Origin: Pelagimonas sp.
GTDB taxonomy: Bacteria > Pseudomonadota > Alphaproteobacteria > Rhodobacterales > Rhodobacteraceae
Direction: 5' to 3'
Length of the DNA stretch: 64,000 nucleotides
Assembly (NCBI GenBank): GCA_025210265.1
Contig: JAOASD010000005.1
Span: 124,001-188,000 of the forward strand
The stretch's first letter is position 1, and every line of letters starts with the position of its first letter. This document shows, piece by piece, positions 53,462 to 62,700 of the stretch. The translations under genes were made by a program, and so were the position numbers. The notes below the pieces were generated by a model, which saw only the letters and a list, made by a program, of their open reading frames with translations, was not told the origin of the DNA and searched no databases.

Positions 53462-55021
53462 ATGACACAAGCCTCCCATGACCGCCTTCTGATCATCGAC
53501 TTCGGATCCCAGGTGACGCAGCTGATCGCGCGTCGTCTGCGCGAGCTGAGCGTCTATTGCGAAATCCACCCCTATCAGACCGTCACGATGGAGATGGTCC
53601 GCGAGATGGCGCCCAAGGCGATCATCTTTTCCGGCGGCCCCGACAGCGTGACCCGCGAGGGCAGCCCGCGCGCCCCGCAGGAGATCTTTGACTTCGGTGT
53701 GCCGATCCTTGGCATCTGCTATGGCCAGCAGGTCATGATGCACCAGCTGGGCGGCAAGGTCGAAAGCGGCCATGGCACCGCCGAGTTCGGCCGCGCCTTT
53801 GTCACCCCGAAAAACAGCCTGGATATTCTGGATGGCTGGTTCTCTGAGGGCGATGAACAGGTCTGGATGAGCCATGGCGACCATGTCAGCGAGATCGCTC
53901 CGGGCTTTGAGGTGTTCGGCACCTCGCCCAACGCGCCCTATGCCATCACCGCCGACACCAGCCGCCATTTCTATGCGGTACAGTTCCACCCCGAGGTGCA
54001 CCACACCCCGCGCGGCGCGAAACTGTATGAAAACTTTGTCAACCTGGCCGGGTTCAAAGGCGACTGGACCATGGGTGCCTATCGCGAAGAGGCCATCGCC
54101 CGCATCCGCGAACAGGTGGGCGACAAGCAGGTGATCTGCGGCCTGTCCGGCGGCGTTGACAGCTCGGTCACCGCGATCCTGCTGCACGAGGCGATCGGCG
54201 ACCAGCTGACCTGCGTCTTTGTCGATCACGGTCTGCTGCGCAAGGACGAGGCCACCGAAGTGGTCAAGATGTTCCGCGACAATTACAACATCCAGCTGAT
54301 CCACGCCGATGAATCCGAACTGTTCTTGGGCGAGCTGGACGGCCAGAGCGACCCGGAAACCAAGCGCAAGATCATCGGCAAGCTGTTCATCGACGTGTTC
54401 CAGAAACACGCCAATGAAATCGAAGGCGCGGAATTCCTGGCGCAGGGCACTTTGTACCCGGATGTGATCGAATCGGTGTCCTTCAGCGGTGGCCCCTCGG
54501 TCACGATCAAATCGCACCACAATGTCGGCGGCCTGCCGGAAAAGATGGGCCTGAAACTGGTCGAACCGCTGCGCGAGCTGTTCAAGGACGAGGTCCGCGC
54601 GCTGGGGCGCGAGTTGGGCCTGCCTGACAGCTTTATCGGCCGTCACCCCTTCCCTGGACCGGGTCTGGCGATCCGCTGCCCCGGCGAGATCACCCGCGAC
54701 AAGCTGGAGATCCTGCGCGAAGCGGACGCGGTCTATATCGACCAGATCCGCAAGCACGGTCTTTATGATGAAATCTGGCAGGCCTATGTCGCCATTCTGC
54801 CGGTGCGCACTGTTGGCGTGATGGGCGATGGCCGCACCTATGATTACGCCTGCGCGCTCCGCGCCGTGACCTCGGTGGATGGCATGACTGCGGATTATTA
54901 CCCGTTCACCCATGAATTTCTGGGCGAAACCGCCACCCGGATCATCAATGAAATCAAGGGCATCAACCGCGTGACCTATGATATCACCTCGAAACCTCCG
55001 GGCACGATTGAGTGGGAATAA
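53462..55021 (+). CDS. guaA: GMP synthase (glutamine-hydrolysing)
   Basis: Converts XMP to GMP. The 519-residue protein has the class I glutamine amidotransferase domain with nucleophile Cys in GICYGQQ and catalytic His-Glu in QFHPEVHHT, the ATP pyrophosphatase P-loop SGGVDSSV, and the C-terminal dimerisation domain ending KPPGTIEWE. Length and motifs are standard. A small lipoprotein-like gene may start within its last codons. Confidence 0.97.
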   Translation: MTQASHDRLLIIDFGSQVTQLIARRLRELSVYCEIHPYQTVTMEMVREMAPKAIIFSGGPDSVTREGSPRAPQEIFDFGVPILGICYGQQVMMHQLGGKVESGHGTAEFGRAFVTPKNSLDILDGWFSEGDEQVWMSHGDHVSEIAPGFEVFGTSPNAPYAITADTSRHFYAVQFHPEVHHTPRGAKLYENFVNLAGFKGDWTMGAYREEAIARIREQVGDKQVICGLSGGVDSSVTAILLHEAIGDQLTCVFVDHGLLRKDEATEVVKMFRDNYNIQLIHADESELFLGELDGQSDPETKRKIIGKLFIDVFQKHANEIEGAEFLAQGTLYPDVIESVSFSGGPSVTIKSHHNVGGLPEKMGLKLVEPLRELFKDEVRALGRELGLPDSFIGRHPFPGPGLAIRCPGEITRDKLEILREADAVYIDQIRKHGLYDEIWQAYVAILPVRTVGVMGDGRTYDYACALRAVTSVDGMTADYYPFTHEFLGETATRIINEIKGINRVTYDITSKPPGTIEWE

Positions 55022-55401
55022 CCCGGTCTTCCATGGTTGCATGCGCCCTTATGATTTTGGGCGCATGCGGCCCCGACATGGACTTTTTGATAGATTTTCT
55101 GCCCCCCGGCGTTCAGCCCATTGAAACGCTTTCGAAACGCGCCCGGCTTTTTGATTGCCAGCAGGCGACATTTCGGATCCAGCCACCAGACCCCCAGATA
55201 ACATCCGACTGGGAGCGGCTGGCCACCCCCTATTCTTCGAGCTTTCTGCGCTGCCTCACAAAGGAAGAGCTGGCCAGCTGGGCTGACGGCATACGCGCGC
55301 AACAGGTTCGCCGACGCGTGATAAACGAGCGCGGGTATGACGTGCATTATTGGCATGACAGCGGACGTGACATGCTGTTGATTATGTTGCTGGAAACCTA
55401 G
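55012..55401 (+). CDS. Small putative lipoprotein
   Basis: A 129-residue protein starting with GTG inside the end of guaA (or ATG at 55033, 122 residues). The N-terminal hydrophobic stretch [17 protein letters not shown] ends in a lipobox-like LGAC. The remainder has two further Cys residues (FDCQQATF and [10 protein letters not shown]) and no domain I recognise. There is no obvious Shine-Dalgarno sequence beyond translational coupling to guaA. Confidence 0.5.
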   Translation: MGITRSSMVACALMILGACGPDMDFLIDFLPPGVQPIETLSKRARLFDCQQATFRIQPPDPQITSDWERLATPYSSSFLRCLTKEELASWADGIRAQQVRRRVINERGYDVHYWHDSGRDMLLIMLLET

Positions 55402-55499
55402 GATCAGGCCCCAATCTTGCTATCGGTGGTGCCGTGAGTAGAACGGGCAGGCGCATCGCCCCGCAGCCCCGTCTGACCCTGATGCAATAAGGACGCCCG

Positions 55500-55799
55500 A
55501 TGCCCGAACTTACCCTGACCGGTACGCTCACCTGCCCTTTTGAACGGCTGGACACTGTGCGTGCGGCCTTGAAAACCCATATCGCCCTGACGCACGCCGA
55601 ACCCGGCTGCCTGCAATTTGACGTGACCGAAGACCCGGAACAGCCCGGCCTGTTCCACGTGTCGGAAACCTTTGTGGATCGCGCCGCATTCGACGCCCAT
55701 CAAGCCCGCGCGCAAGCCTCGGCCTGGGCAGATGCCAGCGCCGGTTTGCCGCGCGACTATGTCATCCGCGAAACCGACCCCTTGAAGGATGGCTCATAA
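55500..55799 (+). CDS. Antibiotic biosynthesis monooxygenase (ABM) domain protein
   Basis: A 99-residue dimeric ferredoxin-like fold protein. The pattern LTGTLTCPFERLDTVRAALKTHIALTHAEPGCLQFDVTED, followed by the segment FHVSETFVDRAAFDAHQA, is characteristic of the ABM family (YgiN/LsrG-like). Members act as small oxygenases or isomerases, or have no catalytic role, and the substrate is unknown. It stands alone between the lipoprotein-like gene and the homocysteine-methyltransferase-like gene. Confidence 0.85.
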   Translation: MPELTLTGTLTCPFERLDTVRAALKTHIALTHAEPGCLQFDVTEDPEQPGLFHVSETFVDRAAFDAHQARAQASAWADASAGLPRDYVIRETDPLKDGS

Positions 55800-55874
55800 A
55801 GATGATGCAGATTATGAATTTGCCTCCTTGTGCAAAGCGTGACACACCCGGTGCACTTCCAAATGAGGCGAAAC

Positions 55875-56885
55875 ATGTCGAACGCTCTTACCGATCTTCT
55901 GTCTGAAAAAGGCTGGCTGCTGGCCGATGGTGCCACGGGCACGAACCTGTTCAACATGGGGCTGCAATCCGGCGATGCGCCGGAATTTTGGAACCAGGAC
56001 GAACCGGACAAGATCCGCGCCCTGTATCGCGGCGCAGTCGAGGCCGGGTCGGATCTGTTCCTGACCAACAGCTTTGGGGCCAATGCCTCGCGTCTGAAAC
56101 TGCATGATGCAGGCCACCGCGCCTATGAGTTTTCCAAACTCTCGGCTGAGCTGGGCCGCGAAGTGGCCGATGCGGCCGGGCGCAAGATAATTGTGGCCGG
56201 GTCCGTGGGGCCGACCGGTGAAATCATGGGCGATGCGGGCACGCTGTCCCATGAAAGCGCCGTTGAGATGTTCGAAGAAACCGCGCGCGGGCTGATGGAT
56301 GGCGGTGCCGATGTGCTCTGGGTCGAAACCATCTCTGCCCCAGAAGAGTTTCGCGCCGCCGCCGAAGCCTTTGGCAATATCAACGCCCCCTGGTGCGGCA
56401 CCATGAGCTTTGACACCGCCGGGCGCACGATGATGGGCGTGACCTCTGCCGATCTGGTTAAACTGGTCGAGGATCTGCCGAACAAACCGCTGGCCTTTGG
56501 GGCCAATTGCGGTGTCGGTGCGTCTGACCTGCTGCGCACGGTTCTGGGCTTTTCCGCCTCGGGCACCGAACGCCCGATCATCGCCAAAGGCAATGCGGGC
56601 ATCCCGAAATACCACGACGGCCATATCCATTATGACGGTACGCCGGAACTGATGGGCGACTACGCTGTGATGGCGCGCAACAGCGGGGCCAGCATCATTG
56701 GCGGCTGCTGCGGGACCATGCCCGAACATCTGCGCGCCATGCGCAAGGCCCTGGAAGAAACCGCCCCCGGTCCCCGCCCCGCACTGGAGCAGATCGCCGA
56801 GGCGCTTGGCGGGTTTTCCTCGGAAAGCGACGGCACCGATGGCAGCGGGCCCAAGCGCGAACGGCGTAGCCGCCGCCGCGCCTGA
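55875..56885 (+). CDS. Homocysteine S-methyltransferase-domain protein (betaine-homocysteine methyltransferase-like)
   Basis: A 336-residue zinc-dependent methyltransferase with the barrel start LLADGATGTNLFNMGL, the first zinc Cys in GANCGVGASD and the Cys pair GGCCGT. This is the homocysteine-binding module found at the N-terminus of MetH. It ends in a basic tail KRERRSRRRA. With the corrinoid protein at 58501 and DUF1638 at 59478 it could be the homocysteine module of a methionine synthase split over separate proteins. Use of betaine as a direct donor is the alternative. ATG 55875 is preferred to 55830. Confidence 0.88.
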   Translation: MSNALTDLLSEKGWLLADGATGTNLFNMGLQSGDAPEFWNQDEPDKIRALYRGAVEAGSDLFLTNSFGANASRLKLHDAGHRAYEFSKLSAELGREVADAAGRKIIVAGSVGPTGEIMGDAGTLSHESAVEMFEETARGLMDGGADVLWVETISAPEEFRAAAEAFGNINAPWCGTMSFDTAGRTMMGVTSADLVKLVEDLPNKPLAFGANCGVGASDLLRTVLGFSASGTERPIIAKGNAGIPKYHDGHIHYDGTPELMGDYAVMARNSGASIIGGCCGTMPEHLRAMRKALEETAPGPRPALEQIAEALGGFSSESDGTDGSGPKRERRSRRRA

Positions 56886-56929
56886 CCGGGCTTACCACCT
56901 TTTAACCAAATTGCGGCAGGCTGAGCGGC

Positions 56930-57160
56930 ATGACCCTCGACCTGCCGCCTATCTCGCCAGATCTCTGGCTGCAGCGCGCCTTTTCGGCGCGGGCGGCGCT
57001 GTCTGGCGGTGTGATCAGACGGCAATCGCGCGATATTGACCGGATCGTCGGGCGCGCACGGTTTTTACATGAACTGGAAAGGCGCGGATTTCATGCGGTG
57101 GAGAACGGCGGGCAGACCGTCATATTCTGCAATAGTGACCCCGTCCGCATTCTGCGCTGA
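56930..57160 (+). CDS. Small conserved protein of unknown function
   Basis: A 76-residue soluble protein (MTLDLPPISPDLWLQRAFSARAALSGGVIRRQSRDIDRIVGRARFLHELERRGFHAVENG...). Similar short proteins in Rhodobacteraceae are, as I recall, often mislabelled as phosphoribosylanthranilate isomerase, but it is far too short to be TrpF. Function unknown. Confidence 0.7.
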   Translation: MTLDLPPISPDLWLQRAFSARAALSGGVIRRQSRDIDRIVGRARFLHELERRGFHAVENGGQTVIFCNSDPVRILR

Positions 57161-57180
57161 CCTGGCGACGCGGGCCAAAT

Positions 57181-57222
57181 TCCTGTCCAGGAATTTGCAA
57201 TTTCCGCTGGCGGAAATTCACC
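57181..57222. repeat. Tandem AAATTCC/AATTTCC hairpins
   Basis: AAATTCCTG-TC-CAGGAATTT (from 57178) is followed by AATTTCCG-CTGG-CGGAAATT (about 57199-57218). The pair sits between the small gene and the stop of the leftward radical SAM gene. The second hairpin closely resembles those at 4446 and 24846. Confidence 0.55.
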
Positions 57223-57224
57223 GC

Positions 57225-58310
57225 CTAGAACAGCTGCAGCTGATCCCCGGCCTGCGGCGGCACCCAGAACAGATCACAGCGCAGCGGCGCACTGTGCGCG
57301 TTCAGCCCCAGCGACCGGCGCGCCCGCTCGAAACGCTGCGCGATAATCTGGGCATAGGCCCCGCTGCCACGCATCCGGCGGTGCCATTTGGCGCTGTACA
57401 GCGCCCCATCATGCATGATGCGCAGGTGGTTCAACACACGGTCCGCTCGGTCCGGGTAATGGGCGCGCAGCCAGTCCTCCCACAGCCCGGCCACCTCTCG
57501 TGGCAGGCGCAACATGATCCAGCTGGCCGCGTCTGCGCCCGCATCGCGCCCGGCTTCAAGAATGGCCTCCAATTCGTGATCGCTCAGCGCCGGCACCAGA
57601 GGGGAGGCCATGATCCGCACCGGGATTCCCGCTGCGCTCAGCCGTTGAATTGTAGCCAGGCGGCGGGCCGGGGCGGGCACGCGCGGCTCCATCCGGCGCG
57701 ACAGAATCGGGTCCAGTGTGGTCACGGAAATCCCAACCCGCACCAGCCCCTGCCCGGCCATCTCTGCCAGCAGATCCAAATCCCGTTCAATCAGGCTGCC
57801 CTTGGTCACAATCGCCACCGGATGGCGAAAATCGCGCAGCACCTCAAGGCAGGCGCGCATGATGCCGCGATCCCGTTCGATCGGCTGATACGGGTCCGTA
57901 TTCGTCCCGATCGCCAGTGGCGCAACGCCATATCCAGGTCGCCGCAATTCCTGCGCCAGCACAGCGGGCAGGTCTGGGCGCGCGATCAGCTTCGTTTCGA
58001 AATCCAGCCCCGGCGACAGGCCCAGCCAGGCATGTGTCGGACGCGCAAAGCAGTAAATGCAGCCATGTTCACAGCCCCGATACGGGTTGATCGACCGGTC
58101 GAACGGCAAATCCGGCGACTGCTGCCAGGTGATCGCGCTGCGTGGCGTTTCTTCGCGCACTTCGGTGCGCAGCACGGGCAGCGGCTCTTCCAGATCCCAG
58201 CCATCATGCGCATCGACACGCCGCAGGCGTTCATAGCGCCCGGCGTCACGGCTCAGCGCGCCGCGGCCGGGGCGTTGCTCTTTGGGGATGGGGCGATCGG
58301 CGTCAGGCAT
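57225..58310 (-). CDS. PA0069-family radical SAM protein
   Basis: A 361-residue radical SAM enzyme with the cluster motif in RGCEHGCIYCFARPTHAWLGLSPGLDFE (Cys-x3-Cys-x2-Cys). The N-terminal part (GRYERLRRVDAHDGWDLEEP) and the motif match the Rv2578c/PA0069 family related to SplB. Its substrate is unknown to me. It lies between the homocysteine-methyltransferase-like gene and the corrinoid-protein gene, transcribed in the opposite direction. Confidence 0.88.
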   Translation of the reverse strand: MPDADRPIPKEQRPGRGALSRDAGRYERLRRVDAHDGWDLEEPLPVLRTEVREETPRSAITWQQSPDLPFDRSINPYRGCEHGCIYCFARPTHAWLGLSPGLDFETKLIARPDLPAVLAQELRRPGYGVAPLAIGTNTDPYQPIERDRGIMRACLEVLRDFRHPVAIVTKGSLIERDLDLLAEMAGQGLVRVGISVTTLDPILSRRMEPRVPAPARRLATIQRLSAAGIPVRIMASPLVPALSDHELEAILEAGRDAGADAASWIMLRLPREVAGLWEDWLRAHYPDRADRVLNHLRIMHDGALYSAKWHRRMRGSGAYAQIIAQRFERARRSLGLNAHSAPLRCDLFWVPPQAGDQLQLF

Positions 58311-58402
58311 GACCCGAATTTAGAACGAAATGAGAACATTCTCAAGATCCCTACCGCTGGCAGGCTGCTGAACTGCGGCCCTGTCGGAACCACACGCTTC
58401 TG

Positions 58403-58426
58403 CGTCGCAATCCGCCAATTGCGACG
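58403..58426 (+). promoter_or_regulatory. Hairpin in the corrinoid-protein leader
   Basis: CGTCGCAAT-CCGCCA-ATTGCGACG, a perfect 9-bp stem 75 bases before the start codon of the corrinoid protein. It could be a leader attenuator or regulator site. The region does not show the conserved boxes of a cobalamin riboswitch. Confidence 0.45.
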
Positions 58427-58500
58427 GCTCGGAAAACTTCAATAGTCTGTAAGATACCCAGTCCTGCCCCTCTTGGCAGGCCTCAGCAAGGATAAGCGCC

Positions 58501-59205
58501 ATGGCCGAAGAAGAAGAAGACATCATCCTGTCCGAACTCGACGACGACGAACTTGTCGAACAGATGTATGATGACCTTTACGATGGTCTCAAAGAAGAAA
58601 TCGAAGAAGGCACCAACATCCTGATCGAGCGGGGCTGGGCGCCGTATGACGTTCTGACCAAGGCTCTGGTCGGCGGCATGACCGTGGTTGGCGCTGACTT
58701 CCGCGATGGCATCCTGTTCGTTCCCGAAGTTCTGCTGGCCGCAAACGCGATGAAAGCAGGCATGGCGATCCTCAAGCCCCTGCTGGCCGAAACCGGCGCA
58801 CCCCGCATGGGCAAAATGGTGATCGGCACCGTCAAAGGCGACATTCACGACATCGGCAAAAATCTGGTTTCCATGATGATGGAAGGCGCAGGTTTCGAAG
58901 TGGTCGACATCGGCATCAACAACCCGGTCGAAAACTATGTCGAAGCTCTGAAAGAAGAAGAGCCCGACATCCTCGGCATGTCCGCTCTGCTGACCACCAC
59001 CATGCCCTATATGAAGGTCGTGATCGACACGATGGTCGAAATGGGCATCCGCGACGATTATGTGGTTCTGGTTGGCGGCGCTCCGCTGAACGAAGAATTC
59101 GGCAAAGCCATTGGCGCAGACGGCTATTGCCGTGACGCCGCTGTGGCCGTGGAAACCGCCAAGGAATACATGGCGCGCAAGCATAACGAGCTGGCCGCAG
59201 GCTAA
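58501..59205 (+). CDS. Corrinoid (cobalamin-binding) methyl-carrier protein
   Basis: A 234-residue protein with an N-terminal cap helical domain (residues about 25-110) and a B12-binding Rossmann domain holding the lower-ligand motif in GDIHDIGKNLV (Asp-x-His-x2-Gly). The GGAPLNEEFGKAIGADGYCRDA stretch is typical of MtbC/MttC and MetH B12 domains. It carries the methyl group between methyltransferases. ATG 58501 has AAGGA upstream. It is unusually acidic at the N-terminus. It is encoded near MttB, homocysteine-methyltransferase and DUF1638 genes. Confidence 0.94.
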   Translation: MAEEEEDIILSELDDDELVEQMYDDLYDGLKEEIEEGTNILIERGWAPYDVLTKALVGGMTVVGADFRDGILFVPEVLLAANAMKAGMAILKPLLAETGAPRMGKMVIGTVKGDIHDIGKNLVSMMMEGAGFEVVDIGINNPVENYVEALKEEEPDILGMSALLTTTMPYMKVVIDTMVEMGIRDDYVVLVGGAPLNEEFGKAIGADGYCRDAAVAVETAKEYMARKHNELAAG

Positions 59206-59246
59206 GCCCATATGTCATAGGCGGGATCCCCGCCAAGCATATCCCT

Positions 59247-59280
59247 AAAGGCCCCTTTTTCGTGAAGGGGCCTTTTTCTT
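59247..59280 (+). terminator. Intrinsic terminator of the corrinoid-protein gene
   Basis: Stem AAAGGCCCCTT / AAGGGGCCTTT with a TTTCGTG loop, ending in TTTTTCTTT, 42 bp after the stop. A canonical Rho-independent terminator. Confidence 0.9.
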
Positions 59281-59323
59281 TAACCGAATCTGCCCCATAT
59301 TAAGGACAGAAGAGGAGAACGGT

Positions 59324-59497
59324 TTGCCTGTCACATCTCTGGCCATGCTCTTGATCATTGTCATCGCTGCTGCGGCGCTGACGGTCTGGGCCATGACTGC
59401 CTGGGGTGTGTTGACCGTCTTGCCCCTGCTTTTGTGCCTTGCATTGATCGCCAGATGGGCGCTGGCACATGTTCCCAATGACGACACCCACGCCTGA
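59324..59497 (+). CDS. 57-residue membrane peptide upstream of DUF1638 (TTG start)
   Basis: A short frame starting with TTG at 59324, with GGAG six bases upstream. It encodes two hydrophobic helices (SLAMLLIIVIAAAALTVWAM and VLTVLPLLLCLALIARWAL) and ends with the polar tail HVPNDDTHA. Its last 20 bases overlap the start of the DUF1638 gene, a sign of translational coupling. I do not recognise it. A chance frame is possible, though the Shine-Dalgarno sequence, hydrophobic pattern and overlap argue for a real gene. Confidence 0.5.
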   Translation: MPVTSLAMLLIIVIAAAALTVWAMTAWGVLTVLPLLLCLALIARWALAHVPNDDTHA

Positions 59498-60230
59498 CAC
59501 ACCTGCTTCTGCACGCCGCCGTTCGGGCGGACGCCGCCGTCGTGTGGCTGACACACCGCCTGCATCCACGTCCTCCAATCCGCTGACTGCTGACAGGTTG
59601 ACCCGCGATGGGTTGGCCCCCAAAGGGGCAGGCCGTGTATTGCTGCTGGCTTGCGGGGCTCTGGCGCGGGAAATTCTGGCGCTGAAGGACAGCAATGGCT
59701 GGGATCACATGGATCTGGCCTGCTTGCCCGCGATCCTGCACAACCACCCTGAAAAGATCACCGATGCCGTGAGCGAGGCCGTCGCCAAACACCGCCTGTC
59801 TTATGATCAGATCTTTGTCGTTTACGCAGATTGCGGCACCGGCGGCTTACTGGAAGCCGCTTGCAAAGAGCTGGGGGTCGAGATGATCGCTGGCCCGCAT
59901 TGCTATGCCTTTTTCGACGGGTTGGAGCGGTTTGAGGCCCGCGGCGAAGCCACGGCCTTTTACCTCACCGATTTTCTGGTGCGGCAGTTCGATGCCTTTG
60001 TCTGGAAACCGCTGGGGCTGGACCGCTATCCTGACCTGCGCGACATGTATTTCAGCAATTACGAAACGCTGGTCTACCTGGCCCAGACAGACGACCCTGT
60101 GCTATCCGACAAGGCCCGCGAGCAGGCCGCGCGGCTGGGCCTGGCTTATGAGCGTCGCGATACCGGCTATGGCGGATTGGCCACGGCGCTGTCCGGCTGG
60201 GCGGACGCCAGCAAACCAGCGCCCGAATAG
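59478..60230 (+). CDS. DUF1638 protein, probable partner of the corrinoid protein
   Basis: A 250-residue soluble protein. After a disordered basic start (SARRRSGGRRRRVAD) the DUF1638 region has LLLACGALAREI, VVYADCGTGGLLEAACKELG and AGPHCYAFFDGLE. Family members are repeatedly encoded next to B12-dependent methyltransferase genes. I recall that one is required for a split methionine synthase in roseobacters, perhaps for corrinoid handling or reactivation. ATG 59478 is used. An ATG three codons earlier is possible. Confidence 0.85.
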   Translation: MTTPTPDTPASARRRSGGRRRRVADTPPASTSSNPLTADRLTRDGLAPKGAGRVLLLACGALAREILALKDSNGWDHMDLACLPAILHNHPEKITDAVSEAVAKHRLSYDQIFVVYADCGTGGLLEAACKELGVEMIAGPHCYAFFDGLERFEARGEATAFYLTDFLVRQFDAFVWKPLGLDRYPDLRDMYFSNYETLVYLAQTDDPVLSDKAREQAARLGLAYERRDTGYGGLATALSGWADASKPAPE

Positions 60231-60259
60231 CTCGGGATTTCAGCCCGCCGCTGAGGGGA

Positions 60260-61921
60260 TCAGCCGCCCTGCCCCTCCAGCAGCACGGTCGAGACCGGCA
60301 CCAGCGCGACAGAGGCCGCGCGGTCCTGCAATCCCCACAGAACCAGCGCCGAAATCGTGTCGGCGCGCAACCGGCCCAGCATGATCACCGCGCCCTCTTG
60401 TCGGGCACGGAACGCGGCCTGATCCAGAAAGCGGCGGATCACCACCGTATCCTGCCCCTGCCCGTCAAAATCGCGGAACACCGTGGCCGAGGCCACTCCG
60501 GCCTTGGCCGCCAGCTGCTGCGCCGTATTCAACCCTTTGGGCTGCATCACCAGCCCATGGCCGGTTTCGGCCAGCACTGCGGTGACTTGATCCGACACGG
60601 CGCGGCTGCCCTGCAAGCCAGTCAACGGACCGCCCAGAACCGCCACGGCCTCGGGCACCGAATCAATCACGGCGGGCAGCAGGGTCTCCACATCGCTGGC
60701 CGTCGCGCCCGAGGGCAGATCCGCCAGCGCCAGCACGTCATAGCCCAGCGCACGATAGGCCCGCGCAGCAGCCGCCGCATCCGGGTGGTCCGGGCTGATC
60801 GCAAAGCTGAGCGGGAACGGGAAAGGATCCAGCGCCTGCGGCCCCAGCGGGCCAGTGCCGTCATCAATCAGCACAACCGCCATGCGCGGCAGATCTGCCG
60901 CCACATCCGGTCTGTCCGCGGCAAAGCGTTGCAGCGGGCTGTCGGATTTCCCGGCCATGGGGGCGGGTGCATCAGGCGCAGTGTCTGCGCCAATGCTGGG
61001 CAGACGCCCCTGCGGCACAGCGGGCGCGCGTTCGGTCAGCGTGCCTGCGGGTGTGCCGATGGCCACGCGGGTCGGGCTTTCTTCTGCGTCGCTGATATTA
61101 TCGGTGATTTCGGGCAGCACCGGGGCGGGGGTCGGAGTCTCAGATGAGGTCGGTGTCTCAGCGGAGGCGGGTGCCTCAACGGGCTCTGGCTGCTCTGCGA
61201 GCGCAGCCGCCGGAACTTGATCAGGAGCGGGAGCGGTTTCGACAACCGGCGAGGCGGGGCCAGTTTCTTCTGCCAGGCTGTCCTGCGCCATCTCCGGTTC
61301 AGCGGGCAGCAAGGCGCTGTCTTCCAGCGGCAAAGGCGGCAGCGGCGGCTGCGCCGGGTTGGTGGAAATGGACAGCTCGTCCTCAGGCACGGACACATCG
61401 GGGATCTGCGCCTGCGCCGTGGGCAGAACCGGTGCATCGGTGTTGACGGCGACCTGAGCGCCCTGCCCTTCGGGGCTGGCTTCGGGCGCCGTGGGCTCCG
61501 CGCCCAATTGCGGCACGGCAAGCGGCGCGGTATCCGCCCCGACATCCGCAGGTGCGGCAGGTTGATCCGGCTGCGGCGCGGGTTGATCCGGCAAAGCCAC
61601 GCCCTGTTCCGCCTGCGGACGGCGACCGGGTTTAGCCGGTTCGGCCATGGCAACAGCTTCGTCAGCGGGCTCGGCCGCCATGTCATCAGCCGGGGCAGGA
61701 TCGGTGACAGGTGTGAGATCGGGCGTTGAAACCGTGTCTGCCTGTGCGGCGGTCTCTGGCTCGGTCTTGGTCGGTTCGGCTGTCGGCACTGTCTGTGCCA
61801 CCACATCCGGCGACCGCGCGGCAGGCGTTTCCGGCATCCCCACCATCAACGACAGACCACCCGCGCCCAAGCCCGCCACAACGGTGCCCATCAACGCCCC
61901 TGCCAGTAATCCCCGTGCCAT
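60260..61921 (-). CDS. Divergent polysaccharide deacetylase (YibQ/DUF610) with long Pro/Ala linker
   Basis: A 553-residue envelope protein. An N-terminal hydrophobic segment (ARGLLAGALMGTVVAGLGAGGLSLMVG) anchors it. About 300 residues rich in Pro, Ala and acidic residues follow, and then the divergent polysaccharide deacetylase domain from PRMAVVLIDDGTGPLG (the IDD of the NodB-like fold) through FPLSFAISPDHPDA to VIMLGRLRADTISAL. The catalytic state and substrate are unknown. The family is often linked to cell-wall amidase regulators. Confidence 0.85.
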   Translation of the reverse strand: MARGLLAGALMGTVVAGLGAGGLSLMVGMPETPAARSPDVVAQTVPTAEPTKTEPETAAQADTVSTPDLTPVTDPAPADDMAAEPADEAVAMAEPAKPGRRPQAEQGVALPDQPAPQPDQPAAPADVGADTAPLAVPQLGAEPTAPEASPEGQGAQVAVNTDAPVLPTAQAQIPDVSVPEDELSISTNPAQPPLPPLPLEDSALLPAEPEMAQDSLAEETGPASPVVETAPAPDQVPAAALAEQPEPVEAPASAETPTSSETPTPAPVLPEITDNISDAEESPTRVAIGTPAGTLTERAPAVPQGRLPSIGADTAPDAPAPMAGKSDSPLQRFAADRPDVAADLPRMAVVLIDDGTGPLGPQALDPFPFPLSFAISPDHPDAAAAARAYRALGYDVLALADLPSGATASDVETLLPAVIDSVPEAVAVLGGPLTGLQGSRAVSDQVTAVLAETGHGLVMQPKGLNTAQQLAAKAGVASATVFRDFDGQGQDTVVIRRFLDQAAFRARQEGAVIMLGRLRADTISALVLWGLQDRAASVALVPVSTVLLEGQGG

Positions 61922-62112
61922 GGCTGCCCTGCCCTTTCGCTGCGGTCACGCGCTGCATCAGCACGCCCTGATATGCCTCACCTGCACAAATCGACATCCG
62001 GGGTGGGGCTGTTCTTTGGCCGCCCTTGACGTCCCCCGACCTGCCTGCGCATGTATACCGCCAAAGCTATACCGCGATTGGGCCCATGCCCGCCAGCCCT
62101 TCCGAGGACAAC

Positions 62113-62700
62113 ATGCTGCTGCTGATCGACAACTATGACAGTTTTACCTACAACCTCGTCCATTATCTGGGCGAATTGGGCGCCGATGTGCAGGTGCATC
62201 GCAATGATGCGCTGAACGTACAAGAAGCCATGGCGCTGAAGCCCGAGGCCATCCTGCTCAGCCCCGGCCCCTGTGACCCGGATCAGGCGGGCATCTGTCT
62301 GGCCCTGACCGAGGCCGCCGCTGAAACGCGCACCCCCTTGATGGGGGTCTGCCTGGGGCATCAGACCATCGGTCAGGCGTTTGGCGGCACGGTCGTGCGC
62401 CATTCGGAAATCGTGCATGGTAAGATGGGTGAAATCCACCACAAGGGCAAAGGTGTGTTTGCCGGGCTGCCCTCGCCGCTGCAGGCCACGCGCTATCATT
62501 CGCTGGTGGTGCGCCGTGATGACCTGCCCGAGGCGCTGGAAATCACTGCCGAGCTGCCCGACGGCACGATCATGGGGCTGCGCCACCGCGAGCTGCCCAT
62601 CGAGGGCGTGCAGTTCCACCCGGAATCGATCCGCTCTGAACATGGTCATGCCATGCTGCAGAACTTCCTGGATATGGCCAAGATGAAGGTGTCCGCATGA
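62113..62700 (+). CDS. trpG: Anthranilate synthase component II (glutamine amidotransferase)
   Basis: Supplies ammonia to TrpE for anthranilate synthesis, the first step of tryptophan synthesis. The 195-residue protein has [19 protein letters not shown], the nucleophile Cys in [11 protein letters not shown] and the catalytic His-Glu in QFHPESI. ATG 62113 is the family start. The open frame from 62026 is unsupported. trpE is not in the window. The stop overlaps the trpD ATG by four bases. Confidence 0.95.
   Translation: MLLLIDNYDSFTYNLVHYLGELGADVQVHRNDALNVQEAMALKPEAILLSPGPCDPDQAGICLALTEAAAETRTPLMGVCLGHQTIGQAFGGTVVRHSEIVHGKMGEIHHKGKGVFAGLPSPLQATRYHSLVVRRDDLPEALEITAELPDGTIMGLRHRELPIEGVQFHPESIRSEHGHAMLQNFLDMAKMKVSA

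Noticed and set aside
54976-55356. Minus-strand frame ending [13 protein letters not shown]
   Set aside because: This is the reverse reading of the conserved guaA C-terminus and is a known kind of spurious frame. No independent support.
58311-58500. Cobalamin riboswitch before the corrinoid-protein gene
   Set aside because: The conserved B12-box and core sequences are missing. Only a simple 9-bp hairpin is present.
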